From positions 3,051,701 to 3,115,700 of the forward strand of contig NZ_CP061739.1 of NCBI RefSeq assembly GCF_014770435.1: 64,000 nt of DNA, written 5' to 3'. Below the pieces are notes generated by a model. The model ran no database searches, was not told the DNA's origin, and worked only from the letters and a program-made list of their open reading frames with translations. This document shows positions 10,307 through 19,173 of this stretch, one piece after another (within the stretch, counting starts at the first letter, position 1; the number at the start of each line of letters is the position of its first letter). The position numbers and the translations under genes were made by a program. This stretch comes from Psychrobacter sp. 28M-43. Its GTDB lineage: Bacteria > Pseudomonadota > Gammaproteobacteria > Pseudomonadales > Moraxellaceae.

Positions 10307-11107
10307 ATGAAAACGAAATACAAAGATCTAACCATTTGGATTACAGGTGCTTCTAGTGGTATTGGACAAGCATTAGCCGTTGCCTTCGCCAAACGCGGAG
10401 CTAGGATTATTCTAAGTGGACGTGACAGTGATAAGTTGGAGGTGGTCAAAAATAGCTGCAAACGCGCTAACAAGCATATCGTTGTTCCTTTTGATATCAG
10501 TGATGCCAATCAAACCAAAGAAGCTTATGACACTGCTAAAGCTCAGGCGGGGAAAATCGACTGGCTTATCAATAACGCTGGTATCAGCCAACGCTCACTC
10601 ATCATGGACACGGCTGAAGAGGTTGAGCGTCAAATCATGGAAATAGATTACTTTGCTCAGACGCGTCTTACTAGACTTGCATTGCCTGACATGATTGCAC
10701 AAGGCGGCGGCAAAGTCGTGATGGTCTCGAGTGTGGCCGGCCTATTGGGTACACAATATCGCGGTGCTTATGGGGCAGCCAAGGCAGCGCTGCATATGTG
10801 GGCAAACAGTTTGAGAGCTGAGCTACATGACCAAGGTATCGAAGTAGCCACGATATTCCCCGGGTTTATCCAGACTAATATCTCTATCAATGCGTTGACT
10901 GGCGACGGTAGCGCACAAGGTACGATGGATGAGGCAACCAATAATGGTCTGACTGCGACTGAGTTTGCCAAACAAGTCGTGAAGGCGCTCACCAAGGGAG
11001 AGGAATATATCATCGTCGCTGGTCGTAAAGAAAAACTGGCCACACGGGTCAACCGCGTCTCTCCGCCAAAACTCTATAAACTCATACGTGAGTCACAAGT
11101 GAAATAA
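10307..11107 (+). CDS. SDR-family dehydrogenase/reductase
   Basis: A classical short-chain dehydrogenase of 266 residues. It has the nucleotide-binding TGASSGIG motif near residue 14, NNAG (about 90), the catalytic Ser in MVSSVAG and the YxxxK motif in YGAAK. Substrate and cofactor preference cannot be read from the sequence; it resembles the DHRS7-like lipid or steroid reductases in a general way. AAGGA sits six bases before the ATG. It lies between the nqr structural genes and apbE, after a terminator, so a role in Na+-NQR assembly is possible but unsupported. Confidence 0.85.
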   Translation: MKTKYKDLTIWITGASSGIGQALAVAFAKRGARIILSGRDSDKLEVVKNSCKRANKHIVVPFDISDANQTKEAYDTAKAQAGKIDWLINNAGISQRSLIMDTAEEVERQIMEIDYFAQTRLTRLALPDMIAQGGGKVVMVSSVAGLLGTQYRGAYGAAKAALHMWANSLRAELHDQGIEVATIFPGFIQTNISINALTGDGSAQGTMDEATNNGLTATEFAKQVVKALTKGEEYIIVAGRKEKLATRVNRVSPPKLYKLIRESQVK

Positions 11108-11230
11108 GCTACTTAACCGAACGAATTGTCGCTGAATGGTGCCTACATTGGTATTTTTGGGTTCAAGGGGTGTAAAATAAGCGTGGCTTGTTTTACACCC
11201 TACTCATTTCTACGCCATACCGAAAATATT

Positions 11231-12385
11231 ATGAAAAACACTATATCTAGCTCATCTTCTAAAAAACCTCTGCACCTTACCTTAGTAGGCGTCGTCGGCC
11301 TTGCTAGTACTTTAGGACTCAGCGCTTGCCAGCAAACCCCAGACTATAATTATCTGATCGGTGAGACGATGGGGACGAGCTACCATATTAGCTATCAGTT
11401 GCCTGATGATGCAGACGAAGCTGCCATACAAGCTGCGGTAGACGAGCGCCTAAAACAAATTAACGATAGCATGTCTACTTATCAAAACGACTCGACTATA
11501 TCTACATTCAATCGTTTGGGCAAAGACAAACCTATCACCATCGATGCGGATTTTAGTCGTGTGCTAGATGTTTCGCAAATTGTCTATCAGCAATCAGGCG
11601 GTGCTTTTGACCCTACTGTTATGCCACTCGTAAACACCTGGGGCTTTGGGAGTACCATGACAGTCGAGCGCCTACAAAGTCCACCGACTGCCGTTGAGAT
11701 TGCGCAAGCCAAAGCGTTGGTCGATTTTGAGAGCATCATAAAGAAAGACGACACCATCTATAAAACCAAAGACGGCGTTGGTTTAGATTTTTCTGCTGTT
11801 GCCAAAGGTTATGGCGTCGATGTCATCGCTGATGTGTTGAGAGATGATTATCAAATTCGTAACTATATGGTTGAGATTGGCGGTGAAATTGCCACCTCTG
11901 GTGTCAATAATCAGCAGCAGCCATGGCAAATTGCGATTGATGCCCCTATTGAAGGCAGTACTGTCAGCGAACGTCAGACCATATCTGCTATTCGCCAACC
12001 AAAAAATACGGCTAGTCAAATGCATCTAGCGACCTCTGGTAACTATCGTAATTCTGTCATATTCGATGGCAAACGCTATAGCCATACTATCGACCCGACA
12101 ACGGGCAATCCCATTGCAGGTGGTGCACCTTCAGTCACTGTCGCAGCTGACTCTGTCGCGTTGGCAGATGCATGGGCAACCGCTCTTACCGCGATGCCTT
12201 ATCACAAAGCACTAGATGTCGCTAAAACACAAAATCTAGCAGCCATGTTTGTGGTACTAGCTGACGATGTAAAAGCAAAGGGTTCTGACGATATGTCTAA
12301 CGAAGCTGCTGACGATAACATTGACGATTGGCAAGTGGTACAGACACCAGCGATGAAGGCGTTACGTGCTGATAAAAAGCTATAA
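11231..12385 (+). CDS. apbE: ApbE, FAD:protein FMN transferase (lipoprotein)
   Basis: This Mg2+-dependent enzyme attaches FMN to threonine residues of NqrB and NqrC from FAD. The start at the internal Met (MKNTISSSSSKK) gives a lipoprotein signal with lipobox LSAC and lipidated Cys33. Family motifs follow: GETMGTSYHISY, NDSMSTY, GGAFDPTVMPLVNTWGF, DFSAVAKGYGVD, VEIGGEIATSG, and the C-terminal HTIDPTTGNP with VADSVALADAWATAL. At 384 residues it is slightly longer than typical (about 340). The neighbourhood (nqrABCDEF upstream, nqrM downstream) fits a dedicated Na+-NQR flavinylation enzyme. Confidence 0.95.
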   Translation: MKNTISSSSSKKPLHLTLVGVVGLASTLGLSACQQTPDYNYLIGETMGTSYHISYQLPDDADEAAIQAAVDERLKQINDSMSTYQNDSTISTFNRLGKDKPITIDADFSRVLDVSQIVYQQSGGAFDPTVMPLVNTWGFGSTMTVERLQSPPTAVEIAQAKALVDFESIIKKDDTIYKTKDGVGLDFSAVAKGYGVDVIADVLRDDYQIRNYMVEIGGEIATSGVNNQQQPWQIAIDAPIEGSTVSERQTISAIRQPKNTASQMHLATSGNYRNSVIFDGKRYSHTIDPTTGNPIAGGAPSVTVAADSVALADAWATALTAMPYHKALDVAKTQNLAAMFVVLADDVKAKGSDDMSNEAADDNIDDWQVVQTPAMKALRADKKL

Positions 12386-12585
12386 ACGTTCTCCAAACTA
12401 TAGATGGCACACTCTAGAAGTCACTGGTAAGTGATAGATGTGAAACAAGAGAATACGTTAACGCACAACGAGCCACACTAAAATTTGCTATACTATTATA
12501 CAGTTGTTATTAACGGTGCTTAGCTGTCATTGACTTAGGTAACACCACTAATAACTGCCCTACTTTTTAAAATGAGGTTTCCTCT

Positions 12586-12831
12586 ATGCTTAGCCAACTG
12601 CTTCCTATGCTTGCCATTACTTTCACCGTATTTGTCCTATTCTTCATTTTTATGGGCGTCGGTTATATGGTCAAAAAAAAGCCGCTTAGAGGATCTTGTG
12701 GCGGTGTTGCCAAATTGATGGGCGACGAAAATTGCTCGTTTTGTGGTAATGATCCCAATAAGTGCGATTCACTAATCGCTGAACAACAAGAGAATGCATT
12801 AAGAGCTGCTCAATTGGGTAAATCAGTTTAA
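12586..12831 (+). CDS. nqrM: NqrM, Na+-NQR maturation factor
   Basis: An 81-residue protein of the former DUF539 family, needed for assembly of Na+-NQR and thought to deliver iron to the NqrD/E centre. One N-terminal membrane helix (about residues 8-28) is followed by KKPLRGSCGG and a cysteine motif. The conserved cysteines are at 38, 50, 53 and 60 (C-x11-C-x2-C-x6-C). It follows apbE by 200 bases and ends the nqr-related cluster before a terminator. Confidence 0.93.
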   Translation: MLSQLLPMLAITFTVFVLFFIFMGVGYMVKKKPLRGSCGGVAKLMGDENCSFCGNDPNKCDSLIAEQQENALRAAQLGKSV

Positions 12832-12886
12832 TAGCCTATTGGTTACCATACGCTGGTAGCATTTACCTGACATATGTTCTTATAAT

Positions 12887-12927
12887 AGCGTCAAGTCATT
12901 CAAAAGTGACTTGGCGCTATTTTTATT
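12887..12927 (+). terminator. Terminator after nqrM
   Basis: The arms agcgtcaagtca and tgacttggcgct pair over 12 bp with one G-T pair around an 8-base loop and are followed by atttttatt. Confidence 0.8.
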
Positions 12928-13227
12928 GTGCGATAAGACTACTTATTTAAGTTTCCTTATTATCGCCATCTTTTATTATCACTGTTCTAAAGCCGTAACT
13001 CGAAGTAACCACCCATATATTTTGACTAACCTGCCTGCCAATTTAGCAAAGTCAGTTAAGCAAACTGTATGTCTTACGCGCTACATATATTTTTCGGTAA
13101 CATTTAAGATATCGATTACCGTTTAGGTACGTGTCTGGGTAAATGCCTTCTGGTGTTATTTTATAAGCGGCAATGTCTTGGCGCTGTTTAATAACGTGTT
13201 TTTTTTCGCTGTCATCGTTGTGCTGCT
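12928..13227. other. Spacer before the MFS gene
   Basis: About 300 bases between the nqrM terminator and the MFS gene hold no convincing gene. The only structure noticed is a 6-bp inverted repeat (cggtaa at 13095, ttaccg at 13116). Confidence 0.4.
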
Positions 13228-14460
13228 ATGTCTACCTCGTCCAATCTATCTGCTTCATCTAGCCTGCCCTCCTCACGCTTTACCTTTTGGTTGGTACTGT
13301 GTGCCATGGTTCTGCTAGCCACCAATATGCGTGCACCTATCGTCGCGCTAGGTTCTATCGCCCCAGTGGTAAAGGACGCGCTTGGTATCTCTGAGTTTCA
13401 GATAGGCTGGCTAGGGGCAGTACCTATGCTGAGCTTTGCCGTTGGTGCGCTGATTTCCCCAACCATTGGCAAGCGATTCGGGCTAGAAAACACACTGATT
13501 GCTATGATTGGGCTGTTAACGGTAGGAATGGTTATCCGTACCGTTATCCCGACGTGGAGTGGATTTTTAACTGGTACTTTGTTGCTTACCCTCGCCATTG
13601 GTTTTGCTAATACTTTGGCAGCACCTGTTATTAAGCAGCGTACCCCTCAACATATTCCGCTAATTACAGGGTTGTTCAGTTTAACGATGACCACAGCAGC
13701 AGGTATCGTTGCAGGCGTCGTATTACCGTTATCTGAGCAAGTTGGTTGGCAGTGGGCATTAGGCGGTTGGACGGTACTAGGTGTTTTTGCTTTCGTGATT
13801 TGGTTGTTCTTACGTGTGCGGTTGGGTTCATCCAACCATCAAGCAGTTATCCCTGCGGCGTTAGGTTCTTCTGAAATTTCTATGTGGCGAACCACCTTTG
13901 CGTGGCAGATTGCTATTTTTATGGGATTGCAGTCATTATTGTTTTACACCGTTGCCAGTTTTCTACCCTCGATTTGGGTTAGTAAGGGACTATCTGCCGT
14001 CAGTGCTGGACAGATGGGCTCTGTATTTCAGTTTATGGCACCGGTTTCTATATTAAGTTTAACTTGGCTAGTCAATCGTGGCCGCCCCATTCAAGCATTA
14101 GCAGTATTTGCAGCTGTGCTAAATGTCGTTGGCATATTGGGCGTCAGCTATCTATCGACTGATTTGGCATGGCTATGGTCAGGCATGATGGGCATGGGCT
14201 GTTCAGCGATTTTTACCTTAAGCATGATGCTATTCTCGATGCGTACCTATACGACCAATCAGGCAAGTGAGCTGTCTGGTATGGCTCAAGCAGTGGGTTA
14301 TGTTATTGCGTTTTTTGGCCCATTGGGTACAGGTTGGCTGCATGAAATGACTGGTAGCTGGAGTATGCCGCTTTTTATTATGCTGATACTGATGATTGTC
14401 AACGTCGTGATTGCTTGGCTTGTTAGTCGTCCAGTGATGGTCGATGGCAAATATATTTGA
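13228..14460 (+). CDS. MFS transporter, CynX/NimT-like
   Basis: A 410-residue, roughly twelve-helix major-facilitator protein. The NMRAPIVALGSIAPVVKDALG segment after helix 1 and the following IGWLGAVPMLSFAVGALISP are typical of the CynX/NimT subgroup (cyanate and nitroimidazole-type transporters). The substrate cannot be told from sequence. No clear Shine-Dalgarno is seen before the ATG. It is a monocistronic-looking gene between the nqr cluster and the tesA/ybb group. Confidence 0.85.
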   Translation: MSTSSNLSASSSLPSSRFTFWLVLCAMVLLATNMRAPIVALGSIAPVVKDALGISEFQIGWLGAVPMLSFAVGALISPTIGKRFGLENTLIAMIGLLTVGMVIRTVIPTWSGFLTGTLLLTLAIGFANTLAAPVIKQRTPQHIPLITGLFSLTMTTAAGIVAGVVLPLSEQVGWQWALGGWTVLGVFAFVIWLFLRVRLGSSNHQAVIPAALGSSEISMWRTTFAWQIAIFMGLQSLLFYTVASFLPSIWVSKGLSAVSAGQMGSVFQFMAPVSILSLTWLVNRGRPIQALAVFAAVLNVVGILGVSYLSTDLAWLWSGMMGMGCSAIFTLSMMLFSMRTYTTNQASELSGMAQAVGYVIAFFGPLGTGWLHEMTGSWSMPLFIMLILMIVNVVIAWLVSRPVMVDGKYI

Positions 14461-14588
14461 TTGCTATCAGCTTTCATTTCTATCAGTTTTTGTGGTCTAC
14501 AAGGCTATGATTGCTAACGCGCAATAAAGCGGCCTTAAATTAACCTTAGGGCAATATAGGTCGCTGTCTTATTTTGCTATAGTCAGTT

Positions 14589-14642
14589 CAATATAATTTA
14601 GATACTTAATATAAGCTGGATACTCAATGTAATCTGGATAAA
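14589..14642. repeat. Three tandem 18-bp repeats
   Basis: Three consecutive 18-base units (caatataatttagatact, taatataagctggatact, caatgtaatctggataaa) run without gaps. They lie in the 311-base spacer (14461-14771) between the MFS gene and the esterase gene, about 130 bases before the latter. The rest of that spacer shows nothing recognisable. Confidence 0.6.
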
Positions 14643-14771
14643 ATAAAGGCGAGTAAAAGCACTACCAATCGTAGACTGAACGAGCCTGACGATTCATTTG
14701 ACTGATACTGTATCTGGTTTAGATAGGATTTGACTATACCCTGGTTTGATTGCATATAGGACATAACACCC

Positions 14772-15626
14772 ATGATGAATTTTCCCTCTCGTTTTGCTCA
14801 GCGCTTGCCTGCTATCGCCATGCTCGCAGCTGTAATGGCTATCAGTGGCTGTCAAAAAGAGGCCGAAACCACATCTGCTGATGACACGCAGAGTACCAGT
14901 ACTGAAGCGACTAACAGTCAAGCCAGCACTGCTCCAGTAGCCACTGAAACCTCAGCAACAACTGATCAACAGGTCAAATCCTCATCACTTACTATTCTAG
15001 CGCTTGGTGACTCACTGACAGAAGGTCTGGGAGTGGACAAAGACGACAACTATCCTGCTCAGTTAGAAGATCGTCTGCAAGAGATGGGCTATGCTAACGC
15101 CAAAGTTATCAACTCAGGTCTAAGCGGTGAGACCAGTACTGGTCTGGTCAATCGATTGGACTGGGTATCGCAAACCAAACCTGACATCACCATATTGACC
15201 ATCGGTGCTAACGATGCGATACGCGGTATCGATGTGGCGACCATTGAAGCCAATATCCGTACTGCGGTTAAGCATCTGCAGGACAATGGCAGTGTCGTCA
15301 TCTTAGGAGGTATGTCGATCTATGACAATCTAGGCAGTGAATACGTTGCGGCATTCTCAGACATTTATCCTCGTATTGCTAAAGACATGAATCTGACGCT
15401 TATTCCGTTTTTCTTAGAGGGTGTCGGCGGTGACCGAGAGCTTAACCAAGCAGATGCGATTCATCCGACTAAAGAAGGCTACGAGATTATCGTTAACAAC
15501 AATATCTTGCCTATTCTAGAGCCGAAATTAAATGAACTAGAAGAGCTAAAAACAACCGGTACAGATAAAACAGCTGCAACGGCTCAAGACAATACGACAA
15601 AAAATAAGACAAACGAGACTACTTAA
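14772..15626 (+). CDS. TesA-like SGNH/GDSL esterase lipoprotein
   Basis: A multifunctional esterase/lysophospholipase of the TesA type. The signal peptide ends in the lipobox ISGC with Cys27, so the protein is probably lipid-anchored. A Thr/Ser/Ala linker follows (about 28-70). The SGNH blocks are ALGDSLTEG (nucleophile Ser81), the Gly block GLSGETS, IGANDAIRG with Asn, and DAIHP with the catalytic Asp-His. The C-terminus is polar and repetitive. The ybbA-ybbP genes follow immediately; in E. coli tesA also neighbours this ABC exporter pair, although there it is divergent. Confidence 0.88.
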   Translation: MMNFPSRFAQRLPAIAMLAAVMAISGCQKEAETTSADDTQSTSTEATNSQASTAPVATETSATTDQQVKSSSLTILALGDSLTEGLGVDKDDNYPAQLEDRLQEMGYANAKVINSGLSGETSTGLVNRLDWVSQTKPDITILTIGANDAIRGIDVATIEANIRTAVKHLQDNGSVVILGGMSIYDNLGSEYVAAFSDIYPRIAKDMNLTLIPFFLEGVGGDRELNQADAIHPTKEGYEIIVNNNILPILEPKLNELEELKTTGTDKTAATAQDNTTKNKTNETT

Positions 15627-15651
15627 CGAGACCATTAAACGAGACACTGTA

Positions 15652-16371
15652 ATGACATCATCATCTTCGACTGCCACAGCAACGCCACAAGCAGATGCTA
15701 AGACACAAGCTCTACTGACCGCCTCACAGTTAAATAAAACCGTGCAAGTCGGTGAGCAAAAGCTGTCCATCATCAAAGACGTAGATATTTATGTCAACGC
15801 TGGCGAGTTTGTGGTCATCATGGGTAAATCAGGCTCAGGTAAATCTACTTTGTTAGGTTTACTCGCAGCATTAGACTATCCCGATAGCGGTACGGTATCG
15901 CTGGCAGGTCAAATGCTCAGTAGTCTGGACGAGGATGCTCTGGCGGTGATACGTCAACAGGATATGGGCTTTGTCTTTCAGTCATTTCATCTACTGCCCA
16001 CACTAACCGTCGCTGAAAATATTGCCTTTCCACTTGATATTGCCAGACGTCCAAACCCATCACGCGTAGACGAGCTGATAGATGCGGTCGACTTAGGTCA
16101 TAGACGTAACAGCTTACCCAATCAATTATCAGGTGGTGAGCAGCAGCGTACAGCGGTGGCGCGAGCACTGGTATCGCATCCAAAGATTGTGTTTGCTGAT
16201 GAGCCAACGGGCAACTTAGATGAGCAAAATGCCGATCAAGTTATGCAGCTGCTATTGGACTTACGCCAACAGGTTGGCTCGGCACTGGTGGTCGTGACTC
16301 ATGACCCTGCACTTGCCGAGATGGCAGATCGCGTCATCACCATGCATGACGGCCGCATTGTACCTACATGA
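15652..16371 (+). CDS. ybbA: YbbA-type ABC transporter ATP-binding protein
   Basis: ATPase subunit of an FtsX-type (MacB/LolD-like) exporter. Walker A is GKSGSGKST, the Q-loop FVFQSFHLLPTLT, the signature LSGGEQQRTAVARAL, Walker B IVFADEPTGNLDE and the H-loop VVVTHD. At 239 residues it is full length with a roughly 25-residue N-terminal extension. It lies 25 bases after the esterase gene and 19 bases before its permease partner, so all three are probably co-transcribed. Confidence 0.9.
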   Translation: MTSSSSTATATPQADAKTQALLTASQLNKTVQVGEQKLSIIKDVDIYVNAGEFVVIMGKSGSGKSTLLGLLAALDYPDSGTVSLAGQMLSSLDEDALAVIRQQDMGFVFQSFHLLPTLTVAENIAFPLDIARRPNPSRVDELIDAVDLGHRRNSLPNQLSGGEQQRTAVARALVSHPKIVFADEPTGNLDEQNADQVMQLLLDLRQQVGSALVVVTHDPALAEMADRVITMHDGRIVPT

Positions 16372-16390
16372 ATAACTGGATTGTATCTTA

Positions 16391-19033
16391 ATGAATAGTA
16401 AGCCCACAGACAACAAATCGCCTGATACAAAAAAGACTGATACCAGTATGCATCAAGAGTCCAGTTATCCTAGCAGCATCCTTAGTCAACTATTTACCCG
16501 TACTCTAGGTTTTCAAACTCTAGGCTCGCAAGCACTCAGCCGTAGCTGGTGGCAGCACTGGGTGTATCCCGTGTTGTTTCTACTGACCTTGACCTTGTCA
16601 CTTGCAACCTACTTGACTCTCGACTCGGTGCAGCAGTCTGTCGATAGTTATATCAATGACAATCAGCGCGCGCTCGTTGGTGGGGATCTAATCCTAAACA
16701 GTAAGCAAGACTGGCCAAGCGAAGTATTGTCACAGGTAGAAACTCTCCCTGATACACAGACGGTGTATGACTATCAGTTTAGCGCCATGCTGGTCAATGA
16801 TGAGCAAACCTTGCTTGCCAGCGTCAAAGCCGTCTCGCCGTCGTATCCCTTATACGGCACAGCGGAGCTTGCCTCAGGACAGCCGCTGTGGGATCAGCTA
16901 ACATCTGACAGTGTGATCGTCGCGCCAGAAGTGCTCAGTAGTCTACAGGCTGATGTCGGCGACCGTATCACCATTGGCGATGCGCAATTTACGATCAGTG
17001 ATGTACTGACCAAAGAGCCTGACCGTCCGCTGACTACCTTTGGTTTTGGTGGGCGTGTGTTGATGAAACAAGATGCACTTCCGGCGACCAACCTATTGGG
17101 TCAACGTAGCCGCATAAACTATCGTATTGAGATGGCAGGCGACCCAGAGCTGATAACCACGCAGCGTGATGCGCTTACAGATATCCTGACCAACTATCCT
17201 GATATCGAGCTATCTGATGCAGAGTCTGCAGATACCTCGGTCTCGCGCATCTCTGACAATGTGCTGATGTTCTTAAAACTGCTAGTCATCGCGGTGTTGC
17301 TACTATCTGCGGTCGCCATGTACGGTGTCATTAGTGCGTTTGTCAGTAAGCAGCAGTCCAATAATGCCATTCGATTGGCGTTAGGCGAGCCGCTTGGCTC
17401 ACTCAAACGTAGCTATTATCAGCTGCTTATTGTCACGACTGTCATTGCTTGTATCGCAGCGGTTGCCCTTAGTCTGGGCTTGCTCAAAATAGGTCAGCCG
17501 TATCTGGTGGCTATCTTGCCTGCTGATGTGGGTCTCGCCATCAATCCAATCAGTGCGATCAAAACTATTGTAATTGCTTTAGCCTTGACGCTACTGATTG
17601 CACAGCGTGGTTTAAGCGCACTTAACACGACCAAACCGGCTACCCTACTCAATCAAGGGGCGAGCACGCAAACGCAAAACTTGCCGTGGTATCGACGCGT
17701 GCCGCTACTATGGTATGGCTTGGTGCTGGCAGGACTGTATGCCTTCTTTGCCTATGAAGTTGGCTCACTGTCATTAGGCGCACAGCTATTGGGCGGCTTG
17801 ATTGGCTTTGTGGCGATATTTTGGCTATTGGCGCGTGGGTGGCTATGGCTGCTTAATAAGTTAGCGAGCAATACCAAGGTCAGTTGGATGCAGCGTATCG
17901 CCATTCATAACCTCGCGCGTAAAGGCAACCAATCAGCGTTGTTCTTTGTCACCTTATCGCTATCGGTGGCGGTGCTGACGCTTATCACCACGCTCAATCA
18001 CAGTATCAATGCGCAGTTTATCAATGCCTATCCTGAAGACGCGCCCAATCTGTTTTTACTCGATGTACAAAGCGAACAACATGACGATATTGATGCGATC
18101 ATTGAGGCACCCGTCACTTATTATCCCGTCATTCGTGCCCGTGTGGAGACGGCCAATAATGTGGCGGCAAAAGACATCGAGCCTGCTGATGGCTTTGATG
18201 ATCCTACGCGTGTCTTTAACTTAAGCTATGCAGATACGGTCATGGAGACCGAATACATCACTGAATCGCTCACAGATGACGCGCTATACACCCCTATCGA
18301 TGCGACAAATGAGCAAATCAAACCCTTGTCTATCTTGGACACTGCCGCCAGTATGCTTAATGTTGGCATGGGCGATCAGGTACGTTTTAACATTCAAGGT
18401 ATCGAAATCATCGGGCAGATTACCAGTATTCGCAAGCGCTATGAGCGTGGCCCAAGTCCGTATTTCTATTTCTTATTTGAGCCGTCCGTGCTGTCCGCTG
18501 CCCCGCAGATTCAGTTTGCCACTGCCCACGTATCAGAAGACGCCATTCCAGAACTACAAGGCAAACTGGTACGCGAGTTCCCTGCGGTAACCACAATCGA
18601 TGGGACTGCTATTGCGAAGCAAATCCAAGAGCTGGTGGTACAAATGAGCCGCTTAGTCTATGTGTTCACCTTGCTTGCCCTGCTCACTGGAGTCATGGTG
18701 CTGATCAGCTCGCTGTTGTCTACTTCGCAAGATCGTATGAAAGACAGCGCGTCATTTAGACTGCTCGGTATGCAAAAGCGCGACTTATATATGCTCAATA
18801 TCTTAGAGTTGGGCGTGCTTGGGATTAGCGCGGCGACGTTTGCCGTGGTCATTGCTAGCGTTGGTGCATGGGCGGCAATCACTCAGTGGTTTAATCTACA
18901 GTTTAGTGTGCCGTGGACGAGCTTGGCGATTGGCGGTGTGGCGTTAATCGTATTGCTGTTTGCCATTGCCGTTATTTATGTGAGATTAGTGATTGGACGC
19001 GGAATTATGGCAAGGGTCAGGGCGATGATTTAA
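16391..19033 (+). CDS. ybbP: YbbP-type FtsX-family ABC permease
   Basis: An 880-residue permease with a tandem FtsX arrangement. There is one helix near residues 52-72, then a large periplasmic domain, three helices around 295-410, further hydrophobic segments (about 435-490), a second periplasmic domain and three C-terminal helices (about 755-870). It is the membrane partner of YbbA. Family members are placed in lipid or envelope export; the substrate is unknown. A terminator follows 27 bases after the stop. Confidence 0.88.
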   Translation: MNSKPTDNKSPDTKKTDTSMHQESSYPSSILSQLFTRTLGFQTLGSQALSRSWWQHWVYPVLFLLTLTLSLATYLTLDSVQQSVDSYINDNQRALVGGDLILNSKQDWPSEVLSQVETLPDTQTVYDYQFSAMLVNDEQTLLASVKAVSPSYPLYGTAELASGQPLWDQLTSDSVIVAPEVLSSLQADVGDRITIGDAQFTISDVLTKEPDRPLTTFGFGGRVLMKQDALPATNLLGQRSRINYRIEMAGDPELITTQRDALTDILTNYPDIELSDAESADTSVSRISDNVLMFLKLLVIAVLLLSAVAMYGVISAFVSKQQSNNAIRLALGEPLGSLKRSYYQLLIVTTVIACIAAVALSLGLLKIGQPYLVAILPADVGLAINPISAIKTIVIALALTLLIAQRGLSALNTTKPATLLNQGASTQTQNLPWYRRVPLLWYGLVLAGLYAFFAYEVGSLSLGAQLLGGLIGFVAIFWLLARGWLWLLNKLASNTKVSWMQRIAIHNLARKGNQSALFFVTLSLSVAVLTLITTLNHSINAQFINAYPEDAPNLFLLDVQSEQHDDIDAIIEAPVTYYPVIRARVETANNVAAKDIEPADGFDDPTRVFNLSYADTVMETEYITESLTDDALYTPIDATNEQIKPLSILDTAASMLNVGMGDQVRFNIQGIEIIGQITSIRKRYERGPSPYFYFLFEPSVLSAAPQIQFATAHVSEDAIPELQGKLVREFPAVTTIDGTAIAKQIQELVVQMSRLVYVFTLLALLTGVMVLISSLLSTSQDRMKDSASFRLLGMQKRDLYMLNILELGVLGISAATFAVVIASVGAWAAITQWFNLQFSVPWTSLAIGGVALIVLLFAIAVIYVRLVIGRGIMARVRAMI

Positions 19034-19060
19034 TTGTATTAGATTTTGGCTTTATACAAG

Positions 19061-19085
19061 AAAACCTCTTTATAGGGTTTTTTTT
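19061..19085 (+). terminator. Terminator after ybbP
   Basis: AAAACC and GGTTTT arms plus one T-G pair, followed by eight T residues. It isolates the esterase/ybb operon from the next gene. Confidence 0.65.
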
Positions 19086-19173
19086 AATTCGCTATCATTT
19101 ATCAGTCGCAGTAACGTCATGTACTTGCTAATATCTATTAACATTTTATCACTCAATCTCTTAAAGGTACAAA

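Noticed and set aside
12928..13126. Plus-strand 71-codon frame after nqrM
   Set aside because: It overlaps the nqrM terminator and has no ribosome site.
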